From assembly GCA_030248295.1 (NCBI GenBank), contig JASANH010001723.1:1-64000 (forward strand): DNA of 64,000 nt, given 5' to 3'. The DNA comes from Mesodorylaimus sp. YZB2_4. Taxonomy: Eukaryota; Nematoda; Enoplea; Dorylaimida; Dorylaimidae. Each line of letters begins with the position of its first letter. The first letter of the stretch is position 1. Below, piece by piece: positions 31,908-43,696 of this stretch. The position numbers and the translations under genes are program-made. The notes under the pieces are model-generated. The model was not told where the DNA came from and did no database searches. It saw only the letters and a program-made list of their open reading frames with translations.

Positions 31908-32885
31908 TTGGCCACCACAGCCGCATCGGCCGACCCACCGATCCAGCCTCCTGGTCGGCCGGGTCGGTTGAATTTTGAATTCCCGCCAAATACTAACCGC
32001 CCACTGCAGTCGAGGCCTGTGCAGCCAGAAAATATAAAGATGCTAAATTGCATTTTTTGCGATGCAATTTAAAAATTGTTGGTTTTTATACATTTCGTTT
32101 CTCAAAGAAATCCAATGCGATAATACTTTAGCATATTTCGATTGATTGTGGTAAAGTGTAAAGCGCTCAAAATCCGGAACATCTATGGCCCAAGTCTTCT
32201 CAGTGTCTTAATTAGGAAGAGAGCGATGTAATTTGAATTTTGTTTGACTTTGCAGAATCCCCCGCGGCTAAAACGGTTCTAAATTTCGCTTAAAGCTCAG
32301 CTACACACTTGGAAAAGGTATTTTCAAAAACAGCGCACTCATTCCGCTTAAGGCTCGCTTCGGTCCTAATTCGGAACCCCCAAAAGGTTTGTGGGATTTG
32401 GTCGATCAAAGGAATAGATTCGAGCGTACTTCTACTTTTTTTTTAAATAAAAGTGAAACAACACCGTTTCTGCCTTGTTCCTTGGCCAAAAAAAATCAAC
32501 ATTTTTTTTCAAAAAAATTTGAAGGCCGCTTGTACGCCTTCACTTTTTCTATGCAAAAATGAGAATCACATTACCAGGACCAACCTATCGTATATGGCAA
32601 TCTTTTTTCCATAAACGCGTATGCTCGCCTGATACGCCAGGCGAAAAGCCTCGTCAAAAACTTGGCATCGGATTAGATGTGCAATCTAGGTGTTCTGGCT
32701 TAGGAACCGTTTCGGATTAGGTCACTTTACCCTATCATCGCCCATCTACGCAATAACAAAAAATTTTTTCGAAATCTTGCGTGATTGTATATAGATTTTA
32801 AAGGGAGCAAAATCATGCACTTTGGGTCGGGTCGGGTCGGTCGAAAATGTTCGGCCTGGGTCGGCCGATGCTGGACCACAGCTAG
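31908..32885. repeat. Candidate inverted-repeat element upstream of SLC5
   Basis: GCATCGGCCGACCCA at 31923-31937 recurs as its reverse complement at about 32857-32871. The flanks are similar on both sides: CCACAGC-like outward and further GGTCGG/CCGACC repeats inward. The roughly 1 kb between is AT-rich and without a gene. This may be a MITE or a solo non-autonomous DNA transposon; exact ends and a target duplication were not identified. Confidence 0.4.
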
Positions 32886-34890
32886 TGCTATTGACAAGTC
32901 CCGAATCTTATTGTGCACGAATCATTGTGGTTACTGCTGGATAGCGTAATACGCATGTGCATCCTGAAACTTTGTAAGTGCCATTCACCAGAAGCAGATC
33001 TAATTCTTATTTCTGACAGACGTCTCATAATTTTCCCAGCGTTTAGCCCCGTTTTTGGGAGGGTCCGCTTTTCTGCAGGTTTTTTGGTATTCTGCTTCTC
33101 ATGGATTCGCCTTCCTCATATCCTCTCTGAGGGCGTGAGTGTTCAGCCATTGTTTCTTTCGTCTGCCGAATGGTCGTTTTCCTTTGGACTTTTAATTCCA
33201 CTGCTGCACGGGATACTGAATCCGGGTTTCTGCGGATCACGCGTCCAAACGATCTCACGATGTCGCGATTTCAACCTCTTATCGTTTATGGGTGCGATCC
33301 CCAATACCTTGGGTAACTATTTCCGTGTTCATTACGTGTCACGGCCAAATCCGATCCGATCTGATTCGAAGCATCTGATCCGATCCGACAAACCTTCATC
33401 CAATCCAGCCGTGAATTACGTGGTCCATCGTTGTCAAGACGACTCCGTTGTAGCATTCTCATTTACATAGGGTGCAACGTCTGTTTACGTTCCTGGTTGT
33501 GGGCCAACATTCCGATCCTTATAGAACCCTGGTATAGCCATCATTATGAGCACCAGTGATTTGACGTCGGCATTCTGTGGTCGCACAGTACAAGTACTTG
33601 CCACTTACCTCCGTTATTGCTATGCGCTGTGAATCATCGCTCTCAGTCTTACAGTACATCCGCCAATTGAGTCAGCCCGCGCTCATCCAGCTATTTTGTT
33701 TCGCGGCACTGTTCGGTGTTGTGTTGTTCGGTGGAGATCGTGGCAAAGATAACTGTACTTTTCCCATGATCGTTGAGGCAATAGCTCTTGTACGTCACAC
33801 TCTTCCCTTCTTATTCACTGCGGATGAGCTTTTAGTGGTGAGCTACACTCGCCGTCCCTGAATGCCGTGCAGAACAAGCTTTTATGTTGCAGCTAGATTC
33901 CTAAGGCGGCTCTGATGATCTTGAGGAGCTAACACTGAAAGTGAAAAGAGCAGAGCAAAGTTTGTCGTGAGTGTCTGAGGAGTTTAAAAAACTGGCTGCT
34001 ATTTCACCACGGCTACTACGCCTGACTGCATCTATATAAAAAGCGCAGCTGCGGAAATGGGGCATACTGATGGTCCAAATCGTTAAACACAGGGGATGAC
34101 TTAGCCTAAAGGATCGGAACATTGCTAAATCACAAAATGCAGATGGAGACACCGATATCGTTTCTAAATTCTGTAACTAGATCTAGATCGAAAGATTTCC
34201 AGGAGCCCATATAATATCAAGGTTCACTCAGTTCATCCCCACGGTGCTTGACAAGCTGCTTGGTCTCAAAGTCAAGGAAGAATGACCGAGAAAATCTGTT
34301 GCCATAGGAACTAAAATATACGACCGTAATATAAGTAACTGCAGAGCAGCAAAATGACTATTCACCAACTCTGCTGAGGCAATGTGAAAACGGCAATGTT
34401 CCTCTGCTAATACTCTCCTCCTCTTCACTCTAACGATAAGCCATAATTACCCTATTAGACGACACTGCTTCCTACGCGTCTTACCTCTGATCGATTGCGG
34501 GTGTCCCGTTATCGAACAGTTCCCTAGCTCTGTATCTCTGCTCCTGTCGCCAGTCAAGTCCGTTTGACTCCACCTTCCTAGCGTTCTCCTCTGATCGTGA
34601 TATCACGTAATCGAATCAGCTTTGCGCCTTTGCTCGTCGGGCTCACAAAAGGGTTCCACTTTCTAGCAGCTCTCTTTCTCTTGCACCTGTTCAAGCAGTG
34701 GTGTTTATGATTACGAGCAAAAGCGCCACCATAGTTCAAATACTGCAGGATTTCTCTACCAGGAAAACGACTACAGTTTTTTATATACACTCTATAATAT
34801 TTTTGTGTCCTGGTTAATTTAACATCAGATATTCAGCTTTTTTGAATCAGAACTCTGTTTTTTTTCCAGGCCGATTCAACTCTGATAGCC
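32886..34890. other. Intergenic region, nothing recognised
   Basis: It contains a 185-codon plus-strand frame (32913-33470) that reads like chance, rich in rare runs and with no domain. A short GATCCGATC-type simple repeat lies near 33350-33395. No RNA gene was seen. Confidence 0.4.
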
Positions 34891-35380
34891 ATGCTCCTAA
34901 AAATTTGTATCTGCCTCATTTTTCTTCTCACTCTCACCGCTACCGGAAACAGTAGTGATGGTGAGCCTTTGATTGGCGGACACAACCCCATGGACCTAAA
35001 CGGGCCACGTAGGGATGAAATCGAGAACCTTACCCGCTTTGCTTTGGAGGAGCATAACAATAGATCAAATGACGCGTACGCTCAAGGACTGGTAAAGATA
35101 AAGGAGGCCAAGTCACAAATTGTGGCAGGCGAGCTGTTCACCATCAAGTTCTATACTGGGAAAACGGGGTGCAAAAAAGAGGATTATAAGGTGAGTAAAA
35201 AGGCAGACTAAACATCTTTTGCTCAGATACTTCTGATTTTAGCCCGTGCCGAACTGCCCCGTAATAAGTGGTTCTAACAGTGACGGCAGCTTTCAGTTGT
35301 GCGAGGTGCAAATATGGGAGAAAAAGTGGGCCAACTTTCGAAAAATCCTTAAACTGGCTTGCCAGAAAGCGACACACTAA
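34891..35380 (+). CDS. Secreted cystatin (type 2 cysteine-protease inhibitor)
   Basis: Exons 34891-35190 and 35243-35380 give 145 residues. The signal peptide is MLLKICICLIFLLTLTATG. The three inhibitory contacts are present: an N-terminal glycine (LIGGHNP), the central QxVxG loop (QIVAG near residue 77) and a C-terminal hairpin W (KKW; the usual P is K). Four cysteines in the C-terminal half fit the two disulfides of type 2 cystatins. It should block papain-like cathepsins outside the cell or in lysosomes. An AATAAA lies at 35417-35422, 37 bases after the stop. The protein is somewhat longer than the typical 120-residue mature form. Confidence 0.9.
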
Positions 35381-35416
35381 AATTAATTGTCAGCGGCTGA
35401 GTTAAGGTCCACTTGA

Positions 35417-35422
35417 AATAAA
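35417..35422 (+). terminator. AATAAA after the cystatin gene
   Basis: A perfect polyadenylation hexamer 37 bases downstream of the cystatin stop codon. Confidence 0.6.
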
Positions 35423-35834
35423 TGCTCTCATGTTATGATGTGCTGATGGTGTGATGAGCGGTGTTACGAGTGTGATGATGTGAGGTAGGCCGGGGTAACA
35501 GGAAATTGCTTTTCAGAATGAACTTTGATGGGTTTTGCGTAAAAACTAGACAGCTTATCAGAGACACTGGCGTGCAATGTAAATTGCAGTGGAGTCCATG
35601 AGAGGGGAATAAAGGTCACATTACATTTCAACCTATCATGCACACAAGTGCTTAATACTCAATCAGTGCACTGGCAGGTAACCGCCCCCAAGTGATTGAG
35701 ACGCATCGACGTGTGTTGGTCAGCAAAATCTACGGCACCTATATTTCATTGTGGAATCCAAAAGGTGAGCTGGTTTCTGCAATAATGCCTTCATGCTGAT
35801 CTCTACGTAGTTTCATCGACTTAAGCCACCGACA

Positions 35835-36933
35835 ATGTTTGTGTACAAAATGCTATCGAAACCCATTCCTGCTGAATTTCGTCTGCAATCGCACCAAGTT
35901 CCCGAAATGTTTCGCGAAAAATGTATCCACAGCGGTTATCGGAAACCAGATTGCTCGTTGCGAGAAGCCGTTGTCTCTGCGTTCTGGATGACAAATGAAA
36001 CAGTAAATTTTTGGACTCATTTTGCTCCGTTTTTCTACTACGGCTCGAAGTTCTGCCAATTCTGCGCTGATCAAAAGTTTCTGGGAGACGACTACCATTG
36101 GTCGTTTTTGATATTCGTCTTCGCGGTCTGCCTTTGTTTTCTGGTTAGTTCCATGGCTCATCTTCTAAACATCGTGAGTCCGGCAGTGCGGCATGTGACG
36201 TTCTTCTTCGACTACATGGCTCTCAGGTAAGGCTCGCGCACACTTCCTAGCTTCTTCTACATAGCTCACGTTATTTCATAGCTTCTATGCTTACGGCGGA
36301 GCAGCAGCTTACCACGCCTACAGCAGTGACAGGGCGTTCATCGAGTCACCGTTTTCTCGGATCTACTTGTACATCGCCTTCAGTGGATCGGTGGCCTGCA
36401 CACTAATGTCCTGCGAGTCCCGTTGTTCCTCTAGTCGAAGGGCGTGGCCGATGCGCGTCTTCGCCTTCATCGTACCATACGCCACAGGCGTCTTGCCGTT
36501 AGCCGATCGTCTTCTACGTCACTTTCTAATCCCAAACGAATCGCGAGTTGGTGATTTTGGCATCGATAACGCTTTGGCTATTTCTTTTCATTGCCGCCAC
36601 ATCATAAGCGCGGCCATTGGTTTTTCGGCTTACGGCACGCACTTGCCCGAGTCGCTTTTCCCAGGCAAGTTCGACTACGTGGGCAATTCGCATCATGTGT
36701 TGCATATCTTTGGCCTAATTGCGAGTTATCACCAGATTTGGGCTGTACATGCAGATATGAACAATCGATCGAGTATTCTCAGGAAACGTCACTCGGGCCT
36801 CTTTGGTCAAACCGACTTGACGCTGGCTGTCCTGCTGATGATCATCAATGTGGTCATTGTGACATTCTATACTGTGCTGCGTCTTCCCTGTGCAGACTCC
36901 AAACGGCGAGCCGTAGAAGGAAAGTTACGTTGA
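35835..36933 (+). CDS. Progestin/adipoQ receptor family protein (PAQR, membrane progestin receptor-like)
   Basis: Exons 35835-36226 and 36282-36933 give 347 residues. HQVPEMFREKCIHSGYRKP is the start signature of the mPR branch (PAQR5-9). NETVNFWTH near residue 54 is the conserved E-NxWTH motif. After several hydrophobic helices, GNSHHVLHIFG near residue 280 is the C-terminal HxxxH zinc site. Other expected zinc-site residues (SSMAH-type motif and FDYMALS) are present near 105-130. Members sense progesterone-like steroids or have ceramidase activity; the substrate here is unknown. An alternative start five codons in (MLSKPIP) is possible. The single 55-base intron splits an AGC codon. Confidence 0.9.
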
Positions 36934-39900
36934 GTATCTATCTTGCTGCTGCACTAGTCTGACATGCGCCTGCGCTTCTCTTCGATATTAAAAAGTAAAA
37001 AAACCACTCAGATTGCACCATCCCTCTTCTCGTCCGTAAGGACGGGAGCGGTCATCAATGGCGAATATTCGACGCGATACTGCGTCGAAATTCGCCCGCT
37101 TCCCGCTCAGAGGGCGGCGCTTTCACTCCTCATCGTGGCTTGCAATGATGCCTAGGAGGAAACCTAGAAAGCGATTCTTACTACAGAAATGATCCTGTGA
37201 AGTAAGATCTTGCCGAAACGTCCTCCGCCGCCTGAGCATAAGGCAGGCTGAAACCTCATCCCAGCTGGTTTTGCTCGGCGCGCACGCTTCCTATCGACCG
37301 CTCTATTAGGCGCCATTCGCAACGCTAGTGGTGCTGCGCACAGCGCGAGGCATATTTGCAAGGCAAAATGAGGATTGCCTGTCTTTTATGGACAACTGTC
37401 GTGCGCATTTGCTCGAGATCGCACGATGTGGTTTTGCAAGACCCACCTCAATGTTGGGAGGAAGCCAAATGAGAAAGCACAACCATGTAGGTACCACAGC
37501 CATTCCGCCTTCGTGTACGCAAGGCAGCGGGATATTGATATTTTGCAAACAGCCCTGAACCACGTGATATGGGTAAGCGTAGTCAACACTAGATGTAGTA
37601 CATTTATCTTTACTTCAAATACCCCTGCATTCTGAGGTTCTTCCTCTTGTCTTGAAACCCGCCCCATAAATACCTGTTTTTTCCCGCTTCAAAAGAGGCC
37701 AAAGCCGAGGCCAGTCATTGCACGAGGGCATTGTATACCTAGACAATTGCTGTGAAAAGGTTGTTTGTCCATTCGTGTGATGATTCATTTCCTTCTAAAT
37801 GGACCTCTTGTATCACAGTGTGCGACGTAGTGGGCGTGCTCTTTGAGGTCTACACCATCCTTCAGAAACTATAGGCGCAGGCATAAGAAGCGTACAAGAT
37901 GGCAATCCCTAGATTTCGAGAGACTGAGGTCTGACTGGGGTCATCGATCTTTAAAATCGCCGACTCTGTTGACTCTATGAAGTCACGGATCGTTGCAAGA
38001 AAGTGCATCTGCCCACGTCTGATCGTCAGCAATCAAACCCTCGATCAACCCCCCCCCCCAGTTAGTGTCCCACACATTGTGTCGAACATTCCCAGTTTAC
38101 GCCTTCCATTACAAGACTGCAGTTCCCAGCGACGAGCACCCTTTGGCAGAACATTTGCACTGTATTCTTTGCTTACTAATCCTCTTCGTCTTTCACGTTG
38201 ACTTCTCGTGACATGAATATCGCTGTGTAAAAAGCGCGGCTGAACTTAAAAACATTCTTAGCTTTGAACTCGAGCATGTGGACAACCACTCGGCACCCAT
38301 TGTACACTCAGTTCGCGCATTTAAGAAACAGCCTGCAAATTAAGTTTACATCGTTTTGTTCAAAATTTGGAGAAACCTTCTCTGGATCACAATGCCATAA
38401 AAAGCACAATTGGCATTGGCTGCTGCGGCGGATGGTTGTATCTCAACTGAGGGAAATGACGAGCTCCACTCAAAATACGACAAAAAGACACACTCGGGCT
38501 CGTGCTACAATCCAATATTCTTTCTATTGCCCAACAAACTCGAGAAGGTGGCGAAAATTAAATGCAATTGCGCGTGTTGACGACGTCGAGACGAGTACTC
38601 TGATGACGAAACGATTCTACTTTTTTGTCCTGTCCACGCATGTGAGCATGTGCGTGACCAATGACCTACATGATCGCTCATCCACGAGTCTGGCCAAACT
38701 TGATGCGCACTTGCGTATTTTTATGGTCACCTACAGGATTTTTGATTTCTTGCGGAATTAATCTATGTCATTTGGTTTTTGTGACCTGACCAGACACAGT
38801 GGCAGCTGCAGTTAGGACTGTCGCGTACTGTATAGCCGCAATAACCCAGCGCGACTACCTGCGACTACTCACGGGCATACCCTGCTTACCTATATGGGAT
38901 TGAGTGAAACGGGCTGGTTGCGGCAGCTGGCAACCGGACTCCCTCATTCGTGTCGTGGGGACTCAGCCATCGTCGTATCGACCGACGATGTGCACCTGTA
39001 TACAGGTAAGCCAGTGCGGGCAGGAGTACACATGAATCCAGTTCGTGCGCCGAACAGAGGCGCCGGTTTATTTCGTCTTTTCCTTTCGCCTTCCTTCGTT
39101 CGATGCTCCGTGTGCGGCTGGCACCAAACCTATACATGCCTACTATAAACCATTTTCGTCCATTGCGCGCAGCCGGCTGTCGACCCGAAGAAAGCAGGGA
39201 ACGAGAGTTGGTTGGTTTTGTCAAGGATTGAGGGCCCGGAGTTTCTCCTTTTATGGAATAGAGTGGCTGGGAAAATGACCAGGACTGCCTTTTGTGGTCA
39301 GCGGGGTTCCACTTTAGTTTTCTCTTTTTTCATTTATTCTCGGCCCTCTTTGTGCCCGATGGTCATACGCATCTGATCACCTAATTATCCTCATCTGGCC
39401 AGTGCATCTTCGACCGGGGCTTAATCTGATTACTCCTCGCCCAGTTCCCGACTTTTTTGCCAACATAATTCTTTCCAGTTTTACTTCTGCGAATCCAGTG
39501 CCACGCCCTTTATCATTTGGAGGAAACCGCGTTTTCCCGCTCAGAAAGTTTGCCTTTTATGTTTTCCTTTGAATCTATTTGGAAACGGAAACAACTCTTG
39601 CAACTTGTTGGCTGAACAGAAAAACCTCTGTTACACCCCCAATAAAATGAAGCCGGCTTTTCTGCTCCAACTCTTCGTTTTGACTGTAAACATGGAGGCT
39701 GTTGTCGAGAAGATGGTCGCGTCCTGTATGAGTAAATAGTCGGCTTTTTAGAGTAGTGCCTGAATATTTTGAGGGTTTAGGCTCGTTACTGTACTGGAGG
39801 AAACTTTCTTTTTCAAAAACTGGATTCTTATACGTTCTGGTTTTTATAGAGCAGCATTGGTGATTCGAACACTTGGCACGAAAGCCCGCCGGAGCTCCGT

Positions 39901-39982
39901 GGCGGTGTTCACTGTTGCTATGAAGGAGGGATCGTGATGTAAAATGTAGTCAAACAAGGTAATCCTACAAAAAGTTGGAGCC
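36934..39982. other. 3 kb intergenic region, nothing recognised
   Basis: Only chance-like frames are seen, the longest being 38264-38761 on plus. There is a C-run at about 38050. Near 37060-37085 is an imperfect palindrome around ATTCGACGCG. A B-box-like TTCGAATCACC lies on the minus strand near 39866. The 17-mer GAGGCATATTTGCAAGG at 37348 recurs near 46055. The 3' end presumably contains the promoter of the CUB/LDLa gene. Confidence 0.4.
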
Positions 39983-42900
39983 ATGGCGGCCATCGATTGT
40001 GGTTTTTGGACAGTTTATGTATTTACATTTTTGTGTAATGGATTGGGCGCAACGCCGCAACAGCTCGGCCTTGATCAAACCTTCACGCCATCCTTCGATG
40101 GAATGGCACAACAGCAGCAGCAATCACCTTGGCGAGAAGAAAAGTATGCAGAAAACCATGAAAACCCGAACAGCATGACCCCTTTGGACTTGAATATTTG
40201 TTCGGACACTAATTATCGCAATGTGGACACGCTTCCAGGTTTGCGGCGGTCCACCGAAGTGCGCACATTGCAGTTGGGTCAGGCGGGTGTTATTTGGCCT
40301 ATGGGTAATCGATCGATTCCGTTCAATGCTGACTGTCTATTGCAATTGTCCGCCTGTTCGGCGTGCCAGATATTGATCTCGTGGAACGTTGCCCCTCCCT
40401 CGGCCGACATTCGACCGTCGGCTCCGTCAGATCAACAACAGCAGCCAATCGGAGCCGATCGAGATAATAAAGTCAGCTGCGAGAGTATATGGGACTTCAG
40501 GTAGGACGGACGGACGCAAGAAAACCTTGCTCACCAGACCTGGCTGAGCAAGTTTTTATCTCTCCTATGGGTATTTACGAACGTGTTTACTGTAATTTAT
40601 AAAAGTGCAAAGCCATAGTGACCAAAATGACACGAACTAACATGGACCTCTTTCGAAGCCAAGAAGAAATTTCCATTCCAAACCTGTTTCGGTAATGGAC
40701 TAGTCGATCTTCTATGTTTAGTCCGTGTTGACTTGGCAACTGCGTGCATCGAGGCACACAGTCTTTCGAGGCATCGTACCTAGTTGCTAGGAAAATGCAT
40801 TTTCTTCACTTTCGGATGTAAGGCTTGGCATGAATGCACGGCACTATGAATAAGCAGTTGTGTACATAGACGCTATGCAATGAATGAGCCCGCAATATCT
40901 CTTTTGAAATTTGACCAGGGACCGACCACGGTGCGTTGATTTGCGTCTAATTGAAACGGATGCTGATCAGACAACATTGAAACCATACCAGCGAGTGTCC
41001 CTACTCGCCCCTCCATCCGAATATCGGACGCAATTCATCAGTTCCTCATATAAACTGGACCTGAATTTGCAATTTTGGAGGGGTGATGTCGAAAGGGCCA
41101 ATGCACTCAGGCAATTATTTCCGCTAAAATACGTTGTTGTTGGTAAATGATTTTATAGATGACCTTCCAAAAACGGCACGATTATCCAGCATGTTTTTTT
41201 AGACAATACGCGAGTGATTCGAGGTCGGCCATCGCCAGCAGATCTGCCTACCAATTACTCCGATGGTTTTATATCCAGCCCACGATTTCCGAAAACTTAT
41301 CCAGAAGGAGTCACAGTCAATTACACACTGATCAATGAGGATCCAGAAGGAAGTATACGATTGGTGTTCACTGACTTCCGATTGCATTATATGTCCATAT
41401 TGAAAGTAAGGAGTTCTGGTTGCACAACGAGGCCGCTCAATGCACGGCTCCTTTCAGATCATCGATAGCAATGGTCAAGAAATCGCCAATACGCAATCTC
41501 AATATGGCACTAGTCAAAGACCATCGGCGATACAGTCCAGCGGCCACAAGTTGACCGTAGTCTTCACAGCTAACAATTACAAACGCGAGATCGGGTTTCG
41601 CGCCAATTATCGATTTGTCAAGGAGAAATCATGGCTAGGGCAGCCTTCTCCAAAATGTAAGACTTCCCACACTGCTTGCACTTTAGACGTTTGCATTGGC
41701 TCTGGTGTTTGTAGCATGTGATAAAGTATTTGAAGACACGGGAGGCACGATAACCATCGAGAATCTCAATTTGGACGCGTACACATACGTAGACTGTATT
41801 TGGATTTTGGAGAAGCCGCGTTATGCACCGATCGGGTTCGACAAACTGTACTTGAAAGTGGAAGACTTTTCGGTGAATTCTGGTGGCAAGGGTATCCAGT
41901 TGGATGTGCACGTTGGTCGTACTTCGATCAATAGACGATTGTTGACTATATTTGGACCAAAGTCGAGTGAACAACTGGCACGAGAGCAACCGCAAGAAGG
42001 ATTTATTTCGGACGGGCAGCTGCAGGCAGTGGCGGACAAAGCAGCCACGACAACAATGGAAGAAGACGATTCGGACACTGGTTTCTATTTACGCTTGAGA
42101 GGGTTTCTGGGCAGTTCGACGGGCATGGATATTGCATTCGCCCAATTTTATCGCTGGGCCACTGCGAGTAAGTGCACCAGAGAATAAGTCACGGCTATTT
42201 TGGGTGTGAGGACTATAAAATAAGCTGCTATTGTGACATTTTAGTATGCCACGATTTGAACGAATTCCATTGCGACAATGGGCGCTGCATATCGAATCGA
42301 TATCAATGTGACTCGCATGACCATTGCGGAGATTTTTCAGACGAAGTCAAGTGCTTGAATAGGAGGATTGGTAAGCTGAGATCCTTGTATTCGGAAATCC
42401 AGAGAAAGTGTAGTTCGCTGTTTCAGACGGGTCTCGTAGCCGAACTGGCATTTTTGCGGGGCCTGATGAACCTGAAGCTTCTGGCCTTCCCCTTGGCGGG
42501 TACACTACGACTATCCTGCTTGTGGCTGGATTAATCGGACTGACACTGGTGCTGCTGATGGTGACCATAATCGTGGCGCGTGTGTATAGGCAGAAACTGA
42601 TCCGGCGTTTTGCTGCGGCTGCTGTTGTAAACGCGGCTGGCGATGGTGGCGATCTCAGAGACGATGTGGTCAGTGGAATGTCCACGAGCAGCCTTAGTGT
42701 CATTAACCAGTCATCCCCTGGACTTATGATGGCCATGGATGATCAGCTTGGTACGTCACTATGTGTACTGTACATAGTATTTAGTTGCTAACCCTTTGAG
42801 CCGTGCTCTGATGCATTCAGCGCGGATCGAGAAATGGAAATGTCACTTGACAAGATGACTTTTCAGGAAGCAGACCTGGGGCCAGCGTACATCAAGTTGG

Positions 42901-43696
42901 TAATAGAAGACTTCTCATGCTCCCTGAATCCGAGATAGGGGTCTTGGAAGCACCGCCCACTTATGACGATGCATTGAAGCATCCGACAGTGCCTCCATCA
43001 GCCGCTGCAACTCTGATGCGTTCCAGCCATCCAGCTGTTCTGGGCTCGGCAACGACACCGTCCAGGCCCGTATCCACCAATACGTCAGAATCTGTGAATG
43101 CCCTGTTCCCTCCTGGTACCATCGGTTCTATTCTTTCGTCTGCTGGTCCATCCAATGACGGTGTATCAACATCATTCGACAATCCGGCTTTTGAACCCCA
43201 TGGAGATGCAGTGAGCAGCTCTGGTATTGCACCCAGTAACAGACGCCGTTCGCCTCGAAACCGTCGAGAACGATCTCGAAGCGCTGAATCGAGTTGCAGC
43301 TCCATGTCGAGCAGCGGCAGCGATAATGGCGATTGCAGCGCCAGTTTCACAGCATCCGATTTAGAAACTGCCAGCGAGAGAGGAGAAGGAGAAGAAGCAG
43401 TAGGACACCAGTTTGTCGGCCAGGAGGCCAGCAGCGGCACCAACGATCCTGATATGGGCTACGTGCACTCAGCAGGCCCCGTCGCAGAAGCACCAGAGAA
43501 TATTAGCACTCCCGCAGTCATCCCTCAACCACTATCGCATCACAGACTTAGGAAACCACCCGTGCCTTTGCCTCGATCATCCAGGACGGCTCGATTTTCC
43601 TCACAGTTTCAAGGTCAGTCGAGACCAAACGATGGATCTGACGAAGCCACCCCTGCATCGTCAAGTGCGTGTAGACTAAATGATACGCTTGTGTGA
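39983..43696 (+). CDS. CUB / LDLa single-pass receptor with long cytoplasmic tail (Culd/NETO/LEV-10-like)
   Basis: Eight exons: 39983-40500, 40919-41142, 41203-41405, 41458-41656, 41715-42167, 42245-42370, 42427-42750 and 42867-43696, in phase and giving 958 residues. The signal peptide is [20 protein letters not shown]. Three CUB-like domains follow: a divergent first (exons 1-2), a second with [15 protein letters not shown] (exons 3-4) and a third starting [10 protein letters not shown] (exon 5). Exon 6 encodes an LDLa module, [20 protein letters not shown] plus [10 protein letters not shown]. The TM helix is [20 protein letters not shown]. The tail of about 340 residues has a PPTYDDAL (PPxY) motif and FDNPAF, both endocytic/WW-binding types, and is Ser-rich. 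Relatives traffic or cluster receptors at membranes or synapses. Orthology within the group is not decided. Confidence 0.85.

Noticed and set aside
31687..31989. N-terminal extension of the SLC5 protein
   Set aside because: The frame is open upstream, but SLC5 proteins place TM1 almost at the start. The extension has no transporter similarity, so ATG 31686 was preferred.
32913..33470. 185-codon plus-strand frame
   Set aside because: It has no domain and no conserved pattern, with mixed hydrophobic runs and simple-sequence stretches. It was left as intergenic.
39860..39950. Third tRNA-like repeat on the minus strand
   Set aside because: Only the B-box-like GTTCGAATCACC is convincing. No A box sits at the expected distance.
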